Positions 34,327 through 43,039 of a stretch of DNA of 64,000 nt are shown one piece after another (position 1 is the stretch's first letter; the number at the start of each line of letters is the position of its first letter). Under the pieces are notes generated by a model. The model did no database searches. It had not been told where the DNA came from and was given only the letters and a program-made list of their open reading frames with translations. The DNA comes from Cerina litoralis (GTDB taxonomy: Bacteria > Bacteroidota > Bacteroidia > Flavobacteriales > Flavobacteriaceae). Made by a program: the position numbers and the translations under genes. Where the stretch lies: positions 62,001 through 126,000 of the forward strand of contig JAIRBC010000012.1 of assembly GCA_022008415.1 (NCBI GenBank), written 5' to 3'.

Positions 34327-35595
34327 GTGAGAAAGACCGACCCGTATGCCGCCCTTCGTTATAGGGAATTCAATATTTTTTTATTGGTCCGCTTTGCATT
34401 GGTCTTTGCTTGGACCATGCAGTTTGTAGTCATTGAGTGGGAGGTGTACAGTCTTACCAAAGACCCGTTGTCCCTGGGTATTATTGGATTAATGGAAGTC
34501 ATTCCCGCGGTTTCCCTGGCCTTGTTCGCCGGTCATGTGGTAGATCAAAAAGAAAAAAAAGGATTATTGGTAAAGTGTATCGTGGGTTTTTCGATCATAA
34601 GTTTAGGTTTGTTCCTTTTGACTTGGCCTATGGTGGTATCTGGCTGGTCTTCCAATATTATTTTGTATTCGGTTTATTTTTTGGTCTTTTTGGGCGGTAT
34701 CGTACGCGCTTTTTTAGGCCCGACTATTTTTTCGCTCTTTGCCTTGATCGTGCCGAAAAAAGTCTACCCCAACGCGGCGACTTGGAGCACTTCTATTTGG
34801 CAAATGGCTGCCGTGGTCGGACCCGCCGTCGCTGGTTTTTCAATCCATTGGATCGGCGTGCACTGGTCTATGTGCCTAATTTTTGGATTTACCATTTTTG
34901 CCCTGATCACGCTCACCAAAATTTCGACCAAACCCATCATGAACCCGAAAATTGGGGAACCGGTAATGCAAAGCCTTAAGGAGGGATTAAAATTTGTTTT
35001 TGGCACCAAAATAATTCTCGGCGCACTGACCTTGGATATGATAGCCGTACTCTTTGGGGGCGCCGTAGCCTTACTGCCCATATACGCCCAGGATATATTA
35101 AAGGTAGGACCGGAAGGTTTTGGGATTCTCCGGGCAGCACCAGCTGTGGGTGCTTTGTTGATGATGTTCACCTCGGCCTATTTTCCGTTGAACAAAAACG
35201 CAGGAATGAAATTATTGGCTGCGGTTTTTGGGTTTGGATTGTGCATTATCGTATTTGGCCTTTCCACTTGGTTTTGGCTTTCTGTGATAGCGCTGTTTTT
35301 TAGCGGATTGACCGATGGCATATCGATGATTATACGGCAGACCATTCTCCAATTGCGTACACCCGACCATATGAGGGGCAGGGTAGCCTCGGTAAACTCC
35401 ATGTTTGTGGGGTCTTCCAATGAGTTGGGAGCCTTTGAAAGTGGATTGACAGCCAAATTGATGGGTACCGTTACCGCGGTAGTCTTTGGGGGTGCAATGA
35501 CTTTATTTACGGTGGTCCTTACTGGAGTGATTTCACCGAAATTTAGAAAACTGGACCTACAAAAGGATTTGGAAACCTATGAAAATGAGAATTGA
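34327..35595 (+). CDS. MFS transporter
   Basis: 422-residue membrane protein with 12 predicted membrane segments, of the MFS_3/EntS-like group: RYREFNIFLLVRFALVFAWTMQFVVIEWEVY at the start, IMEVIPAV, and the loop GHVVDQKEKKG after segment 2. Initiates with GTG at 34327; no better ATG is upstream. Substrate not inferable; this group exports small molecules such as siderophores or drugs. Lies 88 bases after pcm. Confidence 0.85.
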   Translation: MRKTDPYAALRYREFNIFLLVRFALVFAWTMQFVVIEWEVYSLTKDPLSLGIIGLMEVIPAVSLALFAGHVVDQKEKKGLLVKCIVGFSIISLGLFLLTWPMVVSGWSSNIILYSVYFLVFLGGIVRAFLGPTIFSLFALIVPKKVYPNAATWSTSIWQMAAVVGPAVAGFSIHWIGVHWSMCLIFGFTIFALITLTKISTKPIMNPKIGEPVMQSLKEGLKFVFGTKIILGALTLDMIAVLFGGAVALLPIYAQDILKVGPEGFGILRAAPAVGALLMMFTSAYFPLNKNAGMKLLAAVFGFGLCIIVFGLSTWFWLSVIALFFSGLTDGISMIIRQTILQLRTPDHMRGRVASVNSMFVGSSNELGAFESGLTAKLMGTVTAVVFGGAMTLFTVVLTGVISPKFRKLDLQKDLETYENEN

Positions 35596-35643
35596 CCGCC
35601 CTCTTTTCTAAATCGATTTTCCAAAAATTAAAAAAGGATAACT

Positions 35644-35651
35644 TACCTTTG
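35644..35651 (+). promoter_or_regulatory. putative -7 box (TACCTTTG) before the cold-shock-domain gene
   Basis: TACCTTTG fits TAnnTTTG. If used, the 5' leader of the gene at 35787 is about 130 bases, the long-leader arrangement found for cold-shock genes. It lies 49 bases after the MFS stop. No clear -33 TTG. Confidence 0.4.
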
Positions 35652-35786
35652 TTACCGTTCAGGACAGGTCCGGGACCCGTATTTGCTTCACCGAGTTCTT
35701 ATTTTGGAGAATATCCCCAAGTTTTTCATCATTTATTTGGTAATTCATTTACAACTCACTATTTTAAAAAAAAATAATAACAACGA

Positions 35787-36233
35787 ATGGCAAGACCTCA
35801 AGAAACTTATAGTAAGAAGGAAAAAGAAAAAAAGCGATTAAAGAAAAGGGAAGAAAAGCAGAAAAAAAAAGAGCTGCGAAAAGCACAATCCAAGGGGGGA
35901 GGATTGGACAATATGCTGGTATACGTCGATGAAAACGGACATTTTACAGATACTCCACCAGATCCCTCAAAAAAGGTAAAAGTAGATGCAGAGAGCATCG
36001 TTATAGGTGTCCCTAAAAAGGTAGAAGAAGAAATAGACCCAATCCATCAGGGAAAGGTGTCATTTTTTGATCACTCCAAAGGATTTGGATTTATTTTGGA
36101 TAATCTAGATCAGGAAAAATACTTTGTACACGTCAGTGGTCTGATCGATGAAATTGAAGAGAACGACAAGGTCAGTTTTGAGCTCGAAAAGGGAATGAAG
36201 GGGCTAAATGCGGTACGGGTAAAGAAAATTTAG
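35787..36233 (+). CDS. cold-shock-domain protein with basic N-terminal extension
   Basis: RNA-binding protein of 148 residues. Residues 1-35 are a very basic, lysine/glutamate-rich helix (KKEKEKKRLKKREEKQKKKE), then a linker (VYVDENGHFTDTPPDPS), and residues about 82-148 are a cold-shock domain: HQGKVSFFDHSKGFGFI and KYFVHVSGL show RNP1- and RNP2-like strands. Its end (NDKVSFELEKGMKGLNAVRVKKI) mirrors the single-domain cold-shock protein at 52188. The gene at 36255 follows after 21 bases and is probably in the same transcript. Confidence 0.88.
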   Translation: MARPQETYSKKEKEKKRLKKREEKQKKKELRKAQSKGGGLDNMLVYVDENGHFTDTPPDPSKKVKVDAESIVIGVPKKVEEEIDPIHQGKVSFFDHSKGFGFILDNLDQEKYFVHVSGLIDEIEENDKVSFELEKGMKGLNAVRVKKI

Positions 36234-36254
36234 TTTTCCTTAGGTTACAATCTT

Positions 36255-36770
36255 ATGAAGAAAGTAATTATTGTATGTTTTGTTGTATTGGGTACGCAAT
36301 GGATGGCAGCCCAATCAAAGAGTCAATTAAAGAAGGAGAAGGCAGAGCGGGAATACGTGGCAATGAAAGCGCAGATCGCCTCTGGAAAATTCAAGTTTAT
36401 AGGAGATCGAGCCCTGCCGATGGGTCATCGCAGCATTAGTTTGACGACGAATCCAAATTTTGTGAAAATCAATGACGGGATGGCCGATGGATATATGCCA
36501 TTTTTTGGCCGACGATATTCAGGTGGAGGATACGGCGATGGAGGAGCGATAGAATTTAAGGGCGAAATGAAAAATTATAGAGTCAAGAACAACGACAAAA
36601 AACGTAGAGTGGTAATCTCCTTCAGCGCCAAGGGTAAATCCCAAACTTATGACGTGAGTATAAGCACCAGCGGCAGCGGATGGGCAAGCATGACCATTAA
36701 GGGAAGCGATAGTAGCACCATATCGTATAACGGTAAGGTTTCTGAGCTTAAAGAAGGGGATATAAATTAA
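36255..36770 (+). CDS. DUF4251 domain protein, exported
   Basis: 171-residue exported protein. Signal peptide about 1-19 (VIIVCFVVLGTQWMAAQ). A short charged helix (KSQLKKEKAEREYVAMKAQIASGKF) precedes a beta-rich domain with RRVVISFSAKGKSQTYDVSIS and GWASMTIKGSDSSTISYNGKV, the pattern of DUF4251. Function unknown. The segment RRYSGGGYGDGGAIEFKG is Gly-rich and looks flexible. Probable second gene of a unit with the cold-shock-domain protein; a stable A/T hairpin with T-run follows its stop. Confidence 0.78.
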   Translation: MKKVIIVCFVVLGTQWMAAQSKSQLKKEKAEREYVAMKAQIASGKFKFIGDRALPMGHRSISLTTNPNFVKINDGMADGYMPFFGRRYSGGGYGDGGAIEFKGEMKNYRVKNNDKKRRVVISFSAKGKSQTYDVSISTSGSGWASMTIKGSDSSTISYNGKVSELKEGDIN

Positions 36771-36795
36771 TTTTGTGCACAGGTAATCGTGCACT

Positions 36796-36829
36796 AAAAA
36801 GGAAAAAAATCATATTTTTCCTTTTTTTT
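36796..36829 (+). terminator. A-tract hairpin terminator
   Basis: AAAAAGGAAAAA pairs with TTTTTCCTTTTT, loop of seven, followed by further T. Lies 26 bases after the DUF4251 stop. Weak stem by base content but typical in layout. Confidence 0.55.
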
Positions 36830-36840
36830 ATTCCATATTA

Positions 36841-36856
36841 ATCGTAATATTACGAT
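36841..36856. promoter_or_regulatory. perfect 16-bp palindrome, likely repressor operator
   Basis: ATCGTAATATTACGAT is a perfect inverted repeat in the spacer before the DUF6428-phosphatase pair. ArsR-type repressors bind short AT-rich palindromes of this kind. No ArsR-type gene is adjacent or elsewhere in the window, so the repressor would act from another locus. Confidence 0.5.
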
Positions 36857-36912
36857 ATATAAATATTAATCCATAGAAAAAATTATCGATTAACCATAAA
36901 TACCTTTATACC

Positions 36913-37374
36913 ATGAAATTATCAGAATTTAAAAGTGCATTGGCATCAGTGCAAACCCTAAATATTCAGTTACCCAATGGCAACCCTGTGCCATCGCACT
37001 TTCACGTAACGGAAATCGGCAAAGTGTCCAAACAGTTTATGGATTGCGGTGGAAAAATAAGAAACGAACAATCCATTAACTTTCAACTATGGGAGGCCCG
37101 GGATTTTGACCACAGAATTAATCCGGAAAAATTGGCCCATATCATCGCATCGTCGGAAAATAATTTAAACCTCGACGATCGGGAAATTGAAGTGGAATAT
37201 CAAAGCGATACCATTGGAAAATATGGATTGGATTTTGATGGGGCAAAGTTTTTGCTTACTACAAAGCGAACCGATTGCCTGGCCAAAAAAACCTGCGGGG
37301 CACCGAAAGGTTATATAGACAATGCTCCTGTGGAAACGGCCGTATGTTGTAACTCTGGTGCCGGATGCAGATAA
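36913..37374 (+). CDS. DUF6428 family protein (arsenic-operon type)
   Basis: 153-residue soluble protein. DUF6428 members sit in flavobacterial arsenic operons, usually with ArsR, an arsenate-reductase-like phosphatase and a transporter. Visible: KLSEFKSALASVQTLNIQLPNGNPVPSHFHVTEIG at the start, where the His residues (SHFHVTE) could bind metal, and a Cys-rich tail (CLAKKTCGAPKGY, CCNSGAGCR). The next gene is the predicted phosphatase 27 bases on. Function unproved; the Cys and His suggest a thiol or metal/arsenic role. I am fairly sure of the family from its context and length. Confidence 0.7.
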   Translation: MKLSEFKSALASVQTLNIQLPNGNPVPSHFHVTEIGKVSKQFMDCGGKIRNEQSINFQLWEARDFDHRINPEKLAHIIASSENNLNLDDREIEVEYQSDTIGKYGLDFDGAKFLLTTKRTDCLAKKTCGAPKGYIDNAPVETAVCCNSGAGCR

Positions 37375-37401
37375 TTGGCTTATAATGGTTAAAGCCGTAT
37401 T

Positions 37402-38016
37402 ATGATATTTAGACCACTTGAAGATACCGTTGCCGCGTTGGACGTTGACGTCATTTCCCGTAGCCGTAGGAAAGTTTTGCGGCCATTGGTGGACTTTATC
37501 TGTTCCAAATTGGACCACCAGCAAGAGATCAGGCTCGTTTTTGTCTGCACCCACAATTCTCGTCGAAGTCATTTGGCCCAAGTGTGGGCTCAGACAATGG
37601 CCCATTATTTTGGAGTGGGTTCGGTGGTTGCGTATTCGGGGGGAACCCAAGCCACGGCAATGTCTCCCTCGGTAGCGAAAACCTTAATAGCAACGGGGTA
37701 TCGGGTAACACCTATTTCCTCGGGAGCCAACCGGGTTTATGCCATTAAATTTGCGGAAAACGAGCATCCTGTTATGGGTTTTTCCAAAATCTACGACCAT
37801 GATTTTAATCCCCGTTTCGGATTTGCAGCCGTAATGACTTGCTCCCAAGCCGATAGGGATTGTCCTTATATTGAAGGTGCCGAAAAACGCATTTCCTTGC
37901 CCTACGAAGATCCAAAACTATTTGACGGTACAAAGGAAGAGGAGGATAAGTATTTAGAAAGAAGCCAACAGATAGCAGCAGAAATGCACTACGTGTTTTC
38001 GGAAATTGGCAGGTAG
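37402..38016 (+). CDS. low-molecular-weight protein tyrosine phosphatase/arsenate reductase-like protein
   Basis: 204-residue protein of the LMWP-fold arsenate reductase type. The P-loop reads VCTHNSRRSHLAQ, a CX5R motif, with the catalytic Cys near residue 50. MTCSQADRDCPYIEGAEKRISLPYEDPKLF near 145-175 contains the second and third Cys used in thiol-type arsenate reductases and the DP pair. The N-terminal 40 residues are an extra helical segment. It follows the DUF6428 gene on the same strand and forms a two-gene unit. The arsenite exporter (ACR3/ArsB) is not in the window. Confidence 0.82.
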   Translation: MIFRPLEDTVAALDVDVISRSRRKVLRPLVDFICSKLDHQQEIRLVFVCTHNSRRSHLAQVWAQTMAHYFGVGSVVAYSGGTQATAMSPSVAKTLIATGYRVTPISSGANRVYAIKFAENEHPVMGFSKIYDHDFNPRFGFAAVMTCSQADRDCPYIEGAEKRISLPYEDPKLFDGTKEEEDKYLERSQQIAAEMHYVFSEIGR

Positions 38017-38089
38017 TCATTTTTAAGAAATTTTTTATTAAATTGGAAAAATCATAACTTCAACCGTTTTATTAAAAAATCGGAAATTC

Positions 38090-39490
38090 ATGAAGAACCA
38101 AAACGACAACAACCCAAGGCGGAAGTTTCTAAAGAATATTGCTCTTGGAACCGCTGCAATTTCCTCAGGACCATACATTATGGCTTCTTCCTATAAACAA
38201 CAATTTCCCTTAAGTCGTTCATATGAAACCAACATTTTCTCGATTGACGACCAAATTCAAATTGGCCTTATAGGTGCAGGGATTCAAGGCACGTTCGATA
38301 CCTTGACCGCCTTAAAGGTAGAGGGCGTAAAATTGGTAGCGGTGTGCGATCTTTACACCGGTCGTCTGGACCGGGCCAAGGAAGTATGGGGGAACGACAT
38401 TTTTGTGACCCGGGATTACAGGGAACTATTGCACAGGAAAGACGTAGACGCAGTGATCATTGCAACGCCCGATCATTGGCACAAAAGAATTATTTTAGAT
38501 TCCCTTAAAGCGGGCAAAGCGGTTTACTGCGAAAAGCCTATGGTCCACAATGCGGTGGAGGGCCATGAAATAATTGAGGCACAAAGAGATACCGGGCTGG
38601 TATGCCAGATCGGTAGCCAAGGCATGTCGTCCTTGGGCAATGAAAAAGCCAAGGAACTATATGAAAGCGGTGCTATAGGTGAAATTGTGTTGCTCGATTT
38701 TTTTAATGACAGATATTCCGCCGAAGGGGCATGGGAATACCCAATTCCACCGGATGCGAATCCCAATACGGTAGATTTTGATACTTTTTTGGGTTCCGCA
38801 CCCACGGTGCCCTACGACAATACACGCTTTTTTAGATGGCGAAATTATCGGGATTACGGTACAGGGGTGGCGGGCGATTTGTTTGTCCATGCTTTTTCAA
38901 CCTTAAATTATGTGATTAGCTCCCACGGACCCAATAGGGCCATGGCGACAGGTGGTCTGCGTTATTGGAAAGATGGCAGGGACGTACCCGACGTGAGCAT
39001 TACCCTCTATGACTACCCCAAGACCGATACCCATGCGGCCTTTAACGCTTCCTTTCGGGTTAATTTTATCGCTGGTTCTGGCGGTGGAGGCGGTTTCCGA
39101 CTGACCGGAACGGAGGGGTCGATGGAAGTAGGACAGAACTCCGTTAAACTCTCGCGTTCTAAATTGGGTATGGAGCCGGGCGGATATTCCATGACGCCGT
39201 TTACCGATACCACCAAAGAAAAGATTAGGGAATATTATGCATCCCAACATTTGGAAAGCCGTAAGTCCGAACTAACAACGGGAGAAACTACGTGGGAAGC
39301 GCCAAGCGATTACAAAGGAGGGCACTACGATCATTTTCACAATTTTTTCCAAGCGATAAGGGGAGAGTTCACAATTATTGAAAACCCTACCTTTGGTCTC
39401 CGGGCAGCTGGGGCCGCTTTGTTGGCCAACGAAAGCTATTACCAACAACAACCGGTGAAATGGGACCCGGAGGGTATGAAATTGGTCTAA
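38090..39490 (+). CDS. Tat-exported Gfo/Idh/MocA family oxidoreductase
   Basis: NAD(P)-dependent sugar oxidoreductase of 466 residues with a twin-arginine signal (NPRRKFLKNIALG, residues 9-21). The Rossmann part has GLIGAGIQGTFD and VAVCDLY, and the catalytic-site region CEKPMVHNAVEGHEII carries the conserved EKP. GAWEYPIP and YGTGVAGDLFVHAFSTLNYV follow. Export with the cofactor bound is typical for Tat. The gene begins 73 bases after the phosphatase stop. Related Gfo/Idh proteins make 3-keto sugars in Bacteroidota. DUF1080 (44943) and a TIM-barrel isomerase (42003) are in the same 7-kb stretch. Confidence 0.9.
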   Translation: MKNQNDNNPRRKFLKNIALGTAAISSGPYIMASSYKQQFPLSRSYETNIFSIDDQIQIGLIGAGIQGTFDTLTALKVEGVKLVAVCDLYTGRLDRAKEVWGNDIFVTRDYRELLHRKDVDAVIIATPDHWHKRIILDSLKAGKAVYCEKPMVHNAVEGHEIIEAQRDTGLVCQIGSQGMSSLGNEKAKELYESGAIGEIVLLDFFNDRYSAEGAWEYPIPPDANPNTVDFDTFLGSAPTVPYDNTRFFRWRNYRDYGTGVAGDLFVHAFSTLNYVISSHGPNRAMATGGLRYWKDGRDVPDVSITLYDYPKTDTHAAFNASFRVNFIAGSGGGGGFRLTGTEGSMEVGQNSVKLSRSKLGMEPGGYSMTPFTDTTKEKIREYYASQHLESRKSELTTGETTWEAPSDYKGGHYDHFHNFFQAIRGEFTIIENPTFGLRAAGAALLANESYYQQQPVKWDPEGMKLV

Positions 39491-39554
39491 ACCACCGGAT
39501 AAAACCGTAAGTATGGGTCGCGTTCAACGACTGAATTAAAAAATAATTTAAACA

Positions 39555-40091
39555 ATGAAGATTTCTTTCCTAAAATTTCCAATTCTCCTATTTACGGCCG
39601 TTTTGTGCAGCACCCAGGTTTCCTGTCAGGATAATTCCAAAAAAGGCAAAGCAGACCGTGCAGGAACAAGCGGAAAAGAAGTGGCGCGGAGCGCAAATTT
39701 TCCCAAAGCCAAATCCAATTCGGAATGGAAGAAGGAACTTTCCCCAATGCAGTACCAAGTAATGGTGAAGAAGGGGACCGAACCCGCTTTTAACAACCCC
39801 TATTTCAACAATCATAAAAAGGGAATCTATGTAAGCGCCGCCACGGGAGAACCGCTGTTCAGTTCCGAAGCCAAATTCGATTCCGGCACCGGGTGGCCTT
39901 CTTTTAGTGCACCGATAAATGACGACGCGGTCCTTTGGGTAAAAGATAATAGTTACGGGATGGTACGCGATGAAGTCGTCGAAAAATCTACCGGTCTGCA
40001 TTTGGGCCATGTTTTTAACGATGGTCCGGCACCCACACACTTGCGGTACTGCATGAATTCTGCCGCGCTCATATTTATCCCGGAAGAATAG
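39555..40091 (+). CDS. msrB: peptide-methionine (R)-S-oxide reductase MsrB, exported
   Basis: Reduces methionine-R-sulfoxide in proteins. 178 residues with a signal region and a Cys in TQVSCQDN that may be a lipobox. The MsrB core has DSGTGWPSFSAPI, HLGHVFNDGPAPTHLRYC, and the catalytic Cys in LRYCMNSAAL. The zinc-binding CxxC pairs of many MsrBs are missing: where GIYVCxxCG is usual, here is GIYVSAATGEPLFSS. This zinc-free form is known in the family. It acts outside the cytoplasm, together with the exported Pcm of this window. The reductant in the periplasm is unknown. Confidence 0.93.
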   Translation: MKISFLKFPILLFTAVLCSTQVSCQDNSKKGKADRAGTSGKEVARSANFPKAKSNSEWKKELSPMQYQVMVKKGTEPAFNNPYFNNHKKGIYVSAATGEPLFSSEAKFDSGTGWPSFSAPINDDAVLWVKDNSYGMVRDEVVEKSTGLHLGHVFNDGPAPTHLRYCMNSAALIFIPEE

Positions 40092-40193
40092 CAACTTTTT
40101 TTCTCAGATTACGGTCATAATTGTCAACGTTATCATATTTAGTTCGATGTAATGACTAATTTTACGGTTCACTAAAGACCAATCCGAATCTTT

Positions 40194-41132
40194 ATGGCCA
40201 AATCCCGAAATATTGCACTAATTGTAGCGGCTTTTTTTTCAATTTATGTGATATGGGGCTCCACCTATTTTTTAAATAAGGTTGCGGTTTCAGAACTTCC
40301 TCCCTTTATGCTGGCCTCGGTCCGGTTTACTACCGCGGGCGGTTTAATATTTGTAATCTGCAGGATACTGGGTATAAGTTTGGCCATAACCAAAAGACAA
40401 CTTCTAAATACGACAATTGCCGGATTTTTATTTTTAACTTTTGGCAATGGGGTAGTGGTCTGGGCTCTTAAATATGTCGACAGCGGCTTTGCTGCATTGG
40501 AAATATCAGCACAACCTTTGATCGTTTTGTTGTTGATGTTCTTCATTCAAGGTAAAAAAATTAAACCAATGTCAATTTTAGGCGTTGTCTTAGGGATTAT
40601 CGGAATCTTTTTGCTCGTCAGTCAAAATGCATTGATTACAAGGGAAGGTTCCGTTATGGGGATGATAATGATCTTCTTTTGTATGTTGAGTTGGGGTTAT
40701 GGCAGTCTCTTTGTGTCCAAGGCCGATCTGCCATCCAACTACTTTGTAAACACGGGATACCAAATGGTGGCGGGGGGTCTTATATTGTTGGTTTCCAGTA
40801 TTGCCTTTAGGGAGACTTGGACACTGCCCACATCCTGGAGCGGTTCGGTTCAGCTATCCATGATGCTCTTAATCTTTTTTGGGAGCATTGTGGCCTTTAC
40901 TTCCTTTAACTACCTGTTAAAGGCAGTTTCCCCAGAAAAGGTGGCCACTTCCACCTATGTAAATCCAGTTATCGCCTTGCTGCTGGGCTGGTATTTTTTA
41001 GATGAAGAGGTTACCGGGCAGTCTATCGTCGCTGCCGTTATCCTTTTAACAGGAGTGTACTTTATCAACACCAAAAAAACAATCATGATTTTTTCACGAT
41101 TTACCGAAAAAATGGGCATTGATAGACCCTAG
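40194..41132 (+). CDS. EamA/DMT family transporter
   Basis: 312-residue membrane protein with ten predicted membrane segments in two five-segment halves, each an EamA domain: VIWGSTYFLNKVAVSELPPFMLASVRFTTAGG at the start and MLSWGYGSLFVSKADLPSNYFVNTGYQMVAGG in the second half. The second half ends with YVNPVIALLLGWYFLDEEVTGQSIVAAVILLTGVYF. Drug/metabolite-type exporter; substrate cannot be told. The last 39 bases overlap the convergent rluE gene. Confidence 0.9.
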   Translation: MAKSRNIALIVAAFFSIYVIWGSTYFLNKVAVSELPPFMLASVRFTTAGGLIFVICRILGISLAITKRQLLNTTIAGFLFLTFGNGVVVWALKYVDSGFAALEISAQPLIVLLLMFFIQGKKIKPMSILGVVLGIIGIFLLVSQNALITREGSVMGMIMIFFCMLSWGYGSLFVSKADLPSNYFVNTGYQMVAGGLILLVSSIAFRETWTLPTSWSGSVQLSMMLLIFFGSIVAFTSFNYLLKAVSPEKVATSTYVNPVIALLLGWYFLDEEVTGQSIVAAVILLTGVYFINTKKTIMIFSRFTEKMGIDRP

Positions 41133-41681
41133 AATTGAGTTAAAGCTGAAATGACGTATTGGATTATGCGACACTTTCGGTACCAATCGCAAGGTTGGGA
41201 AGCCTACCGCAGCCGTCATTTTTCGAACCTGACGGAATTTACCCTCCTTAAGGGTAATGGTTATCCAAGAGGTGGGTCTATGCTTCGCAATACGAAGCTT
41301 TTGATCAGGATCGGGCAGGGTAGGGGCCGCAATAAACCTTCTGGCCCCGCAAGGTTTTGTAAAGTATTTTTTTCCAGAAACACCAATTTCAACACCCATT
41401 TGTAAACTATCGATCGCTGCTTCCGTAATTGCACCTTCCAATTGCACGTAATACTCCTTTTCAATACCGGACCGATTGATCTTATCGCTTAGTTTTCCAT
41501 CGGTCGTAAGCAATAGAAGTCCCTCGGATCTTTCATCCAAGCGGCCAATTGGCATTAATCCCGCCGGAAAATCACAAAGTTCGGTCAAAAACCGCTTTTT
41601 CCGAGATTCTTTGGCATCATTGGAGCTAAACTGACTCAACATCCCAAAGGGTTTGTGTATTTTGAAAAGTAGGTGGGACAC
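41094..41681 (-). CDS. rluE: 23S rRNA pseudouridine synthase, RluE type
   Basis: Makes a pseudouridine in 23S rRNA. 195 residues; the family motif with the catalytic Asp is GRLDERSEGLLLLTTDG. The segment HRPTSWITITLKEGKFRQVRKMTAAVGFPTLRLV is typical of RluE. After TLRLV the sequence reads PKVSHNPIRHFSFN, with Pro where Arg is usual; the rest of the tail aligns only loosely. The last 39 bases overlap the EamA gene on the other strand. Function assumed intact because the core is complete. Confidence 0.88.
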   Translation of the reverse strand: MSHLLFKIHKPFGMLSQFSSNDAKESRKKRFLTELCDFPAGLMPIGRLDERSEGLLLLTTDGKLSDKINRSGIEKEYYVQLEGAITEAAIDSLQMGVEIGVSGKKYFTKPCGARRFIAAPTLPDPDQKLRIAKHRPTSWITITLKEGKFRQVRKMTAAVGFPTLRLVPKVSHNPIRHFSFNSILGSINAHFFGKS

Positions 41682-42002
41682 TTTTATTGTTTTGTATCAA
41701 GCGATAAATATAAGAGAGGCGTTCAATGCCCCTCTTATACTAAGCAATACTATTAGATTTTTGACCTGGGCAGCTCTCAAAAGCTTGGTACTTCCGCTGC
41801 CAACGACACGACGGTTTGATCTAAAGCCCGAGATGCCGATTTTCTTTATGCTTCAGGATAAATCCAAAAGCAATTCAAAAAATTAAATTGCTTGGCCTTG
41901 GGCCGTGGTTAAAAGGCAATTATATCATTTAATGCTTTAACAGAGCTTAACCACGGTCTAACCTATAAAAATATCATTTACTAAAAATGTAAGTCGCTTT
42001 CT
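41682..42002. other. 321-base spacer with two hairpins
   Basis: Contains an imperfect hairpin TAAGAGAGGC/GCCCCTCTTA (41711-41720 with 41728-41737) and a longer inverted repeat CCGTGGTTAA (41903-41912) with TTAACCACGG (41947-41956) that encloses a further partial stem. A 54-base structure of this kind may be a terminator or structured RNA. A minus-strand frame without start (about 53 codons) covers the first half and is not supported. No clear promoter box. Confidence 0.5.
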
Positions 42003-42863
42003 CTATTTAAATCCAAACTTCTTTAACCCCTTATGGCTCACTACTATGGCTTCTAATGGAGTCATATTATAGGTTTTGTCCTGCTCTACCATATAGTATT
42101 TCATGCCCGATAACTTTTTGTTGGCAAGGATACGGGTAAAATCTATATGTCCGTTCCCCACGGGAGCAAACCTTCCTTGGTCGTCCATATCTTTTACGTG
42201 CCAAATTTTAAAACGTCCTGGGTATTTTTTAAAATAGGCTACCGGATCCACATCCGCCTTGGTCACCCAATACAGATCCATCTGAAAATTGACGTATTTT
42301 GGGTTACAGTGTTCCAACAAATAATCATAGGGCACATTTCCGTCCTTGTCCTTGGTGAATTCAAAATTATGGTTGTGGTACAACAGTTTCAAACCGGCCT
42401 TACTACATTTTTCGCCCAATTTGTCCAAAATATTGGCCAGGTTTTCAATACCTCCGGTCATCCCCATGGTCTTGGCAGCTGCATCGTACTTAAAAAGTCC
42501 CATCGGAGGTACGGGAATCACAAAATATTGAAAGCCGGCGGCCTTGACATCGGCAATCTGTGTATCCGCATTATCCAAGGTTACCGATCCCTGATGGGTA
42601 CTGATGGGGGTTAGTCCTAGCTTTTTTAGTTCTTCCTTAAATTCCTTTGGGGTCATTCCGTAGAATTTTCCATTTTCATACCCTGCCGCTTCAATATATT
42701 TATAACCTGCATCCGCAACGGCCTTAAGCGTTGCCTTGGCATCCTTGGCCATATCGTCCCTAACGGTATAAAGGGCCAATCCCCCATATTTTTCCTGGGA
42801 AGTACCATTAAAAGTTATCGCCATTGCGAAAACGGCAAGTACTAATTTCAAAGTTGATTTCAT
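42003..42863 (-). CDS. exported sugar phosphate isomerase/epimerase-like TIM-barrel protein
   Basis: 286-residue protein from the ATG at 42863; an earlier ATG at 42878 adds five residues. A Sec signal peptide (MKSTLKLVLAVFAMAITFNGTSQ) shows export. The barrel is of the xylose-isomerase-like (AP endonuclease 2) family: YTVRDDMAKDAKATLKAVADAGYKYIEAA, PISTHQGS, LLYHNHNFEF, and WHVKDMDDQGRFAPVGNGHIDF with metal-binding Glu and His. The family isomerises sugars or removes 3-keto groups; substrate unknown. It is one of three exported sugar-type enzymes in this stretch. Confidence 0.88.
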   Translation of the reverse strand: MKSTLKLVLAVFAMAITFNGTSQEKYGGLALYTVRDDMAKDAKATLKAVADAGYKYIEAAGYENGKFYGMTPKEFKEELKKLGLTPISTHQGSVTLDNADTQIADVKAAGFQYFVIPVPPMGLFKYDAAAKTMGMTGGIENLANILDKLGEKCSKAGLKLLYHNHNFEFTKDKDGNVPYDYLLEHCNPKYVNFQMDLYWVTKADVDPVAYFKKYPGRFKIWHVKDMDDQGRFAPVGNGHIDFTRILANKKLSGMKYYMVEQDKTYNMTPLEAIVVSHKGLKKFGFK

Positions 42864-43039
42864 AAAATTATTTTTCAAGATTAGATGTAAAGAAAATGAT
42901 TTAGTCTCTATAAATGTAAGGAATGTTTGGAAAACAAGCTTCCTAAATCAGGTTTTTATAAACCGGTCTATATTCCCAATATTTAAAGAAAACCAGATGA
43001 ACGGGAATCCATTTAAACACCCAAGGGACACGGGATAAT

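Noticed and set aside
35592-35777. 61-codon frame between the MFS and cold-shock-domain genes
   Set aside because: Starts with TTG inside the MFS stop region, contains the predicted promoter box at 35644 and has no domain or signal.
41653-41886. 77-codon plus-strand frame in the spacer after rluE
   Set aside because: Begins inside rluE, has no family features and covers a hairpin.
41682-41900. Possible SRP or other known RNA in the rluE spacer
   Set aside because: Hairpins present but no match to SRP, tmRNA, 6S or tRNA cores that I can find.
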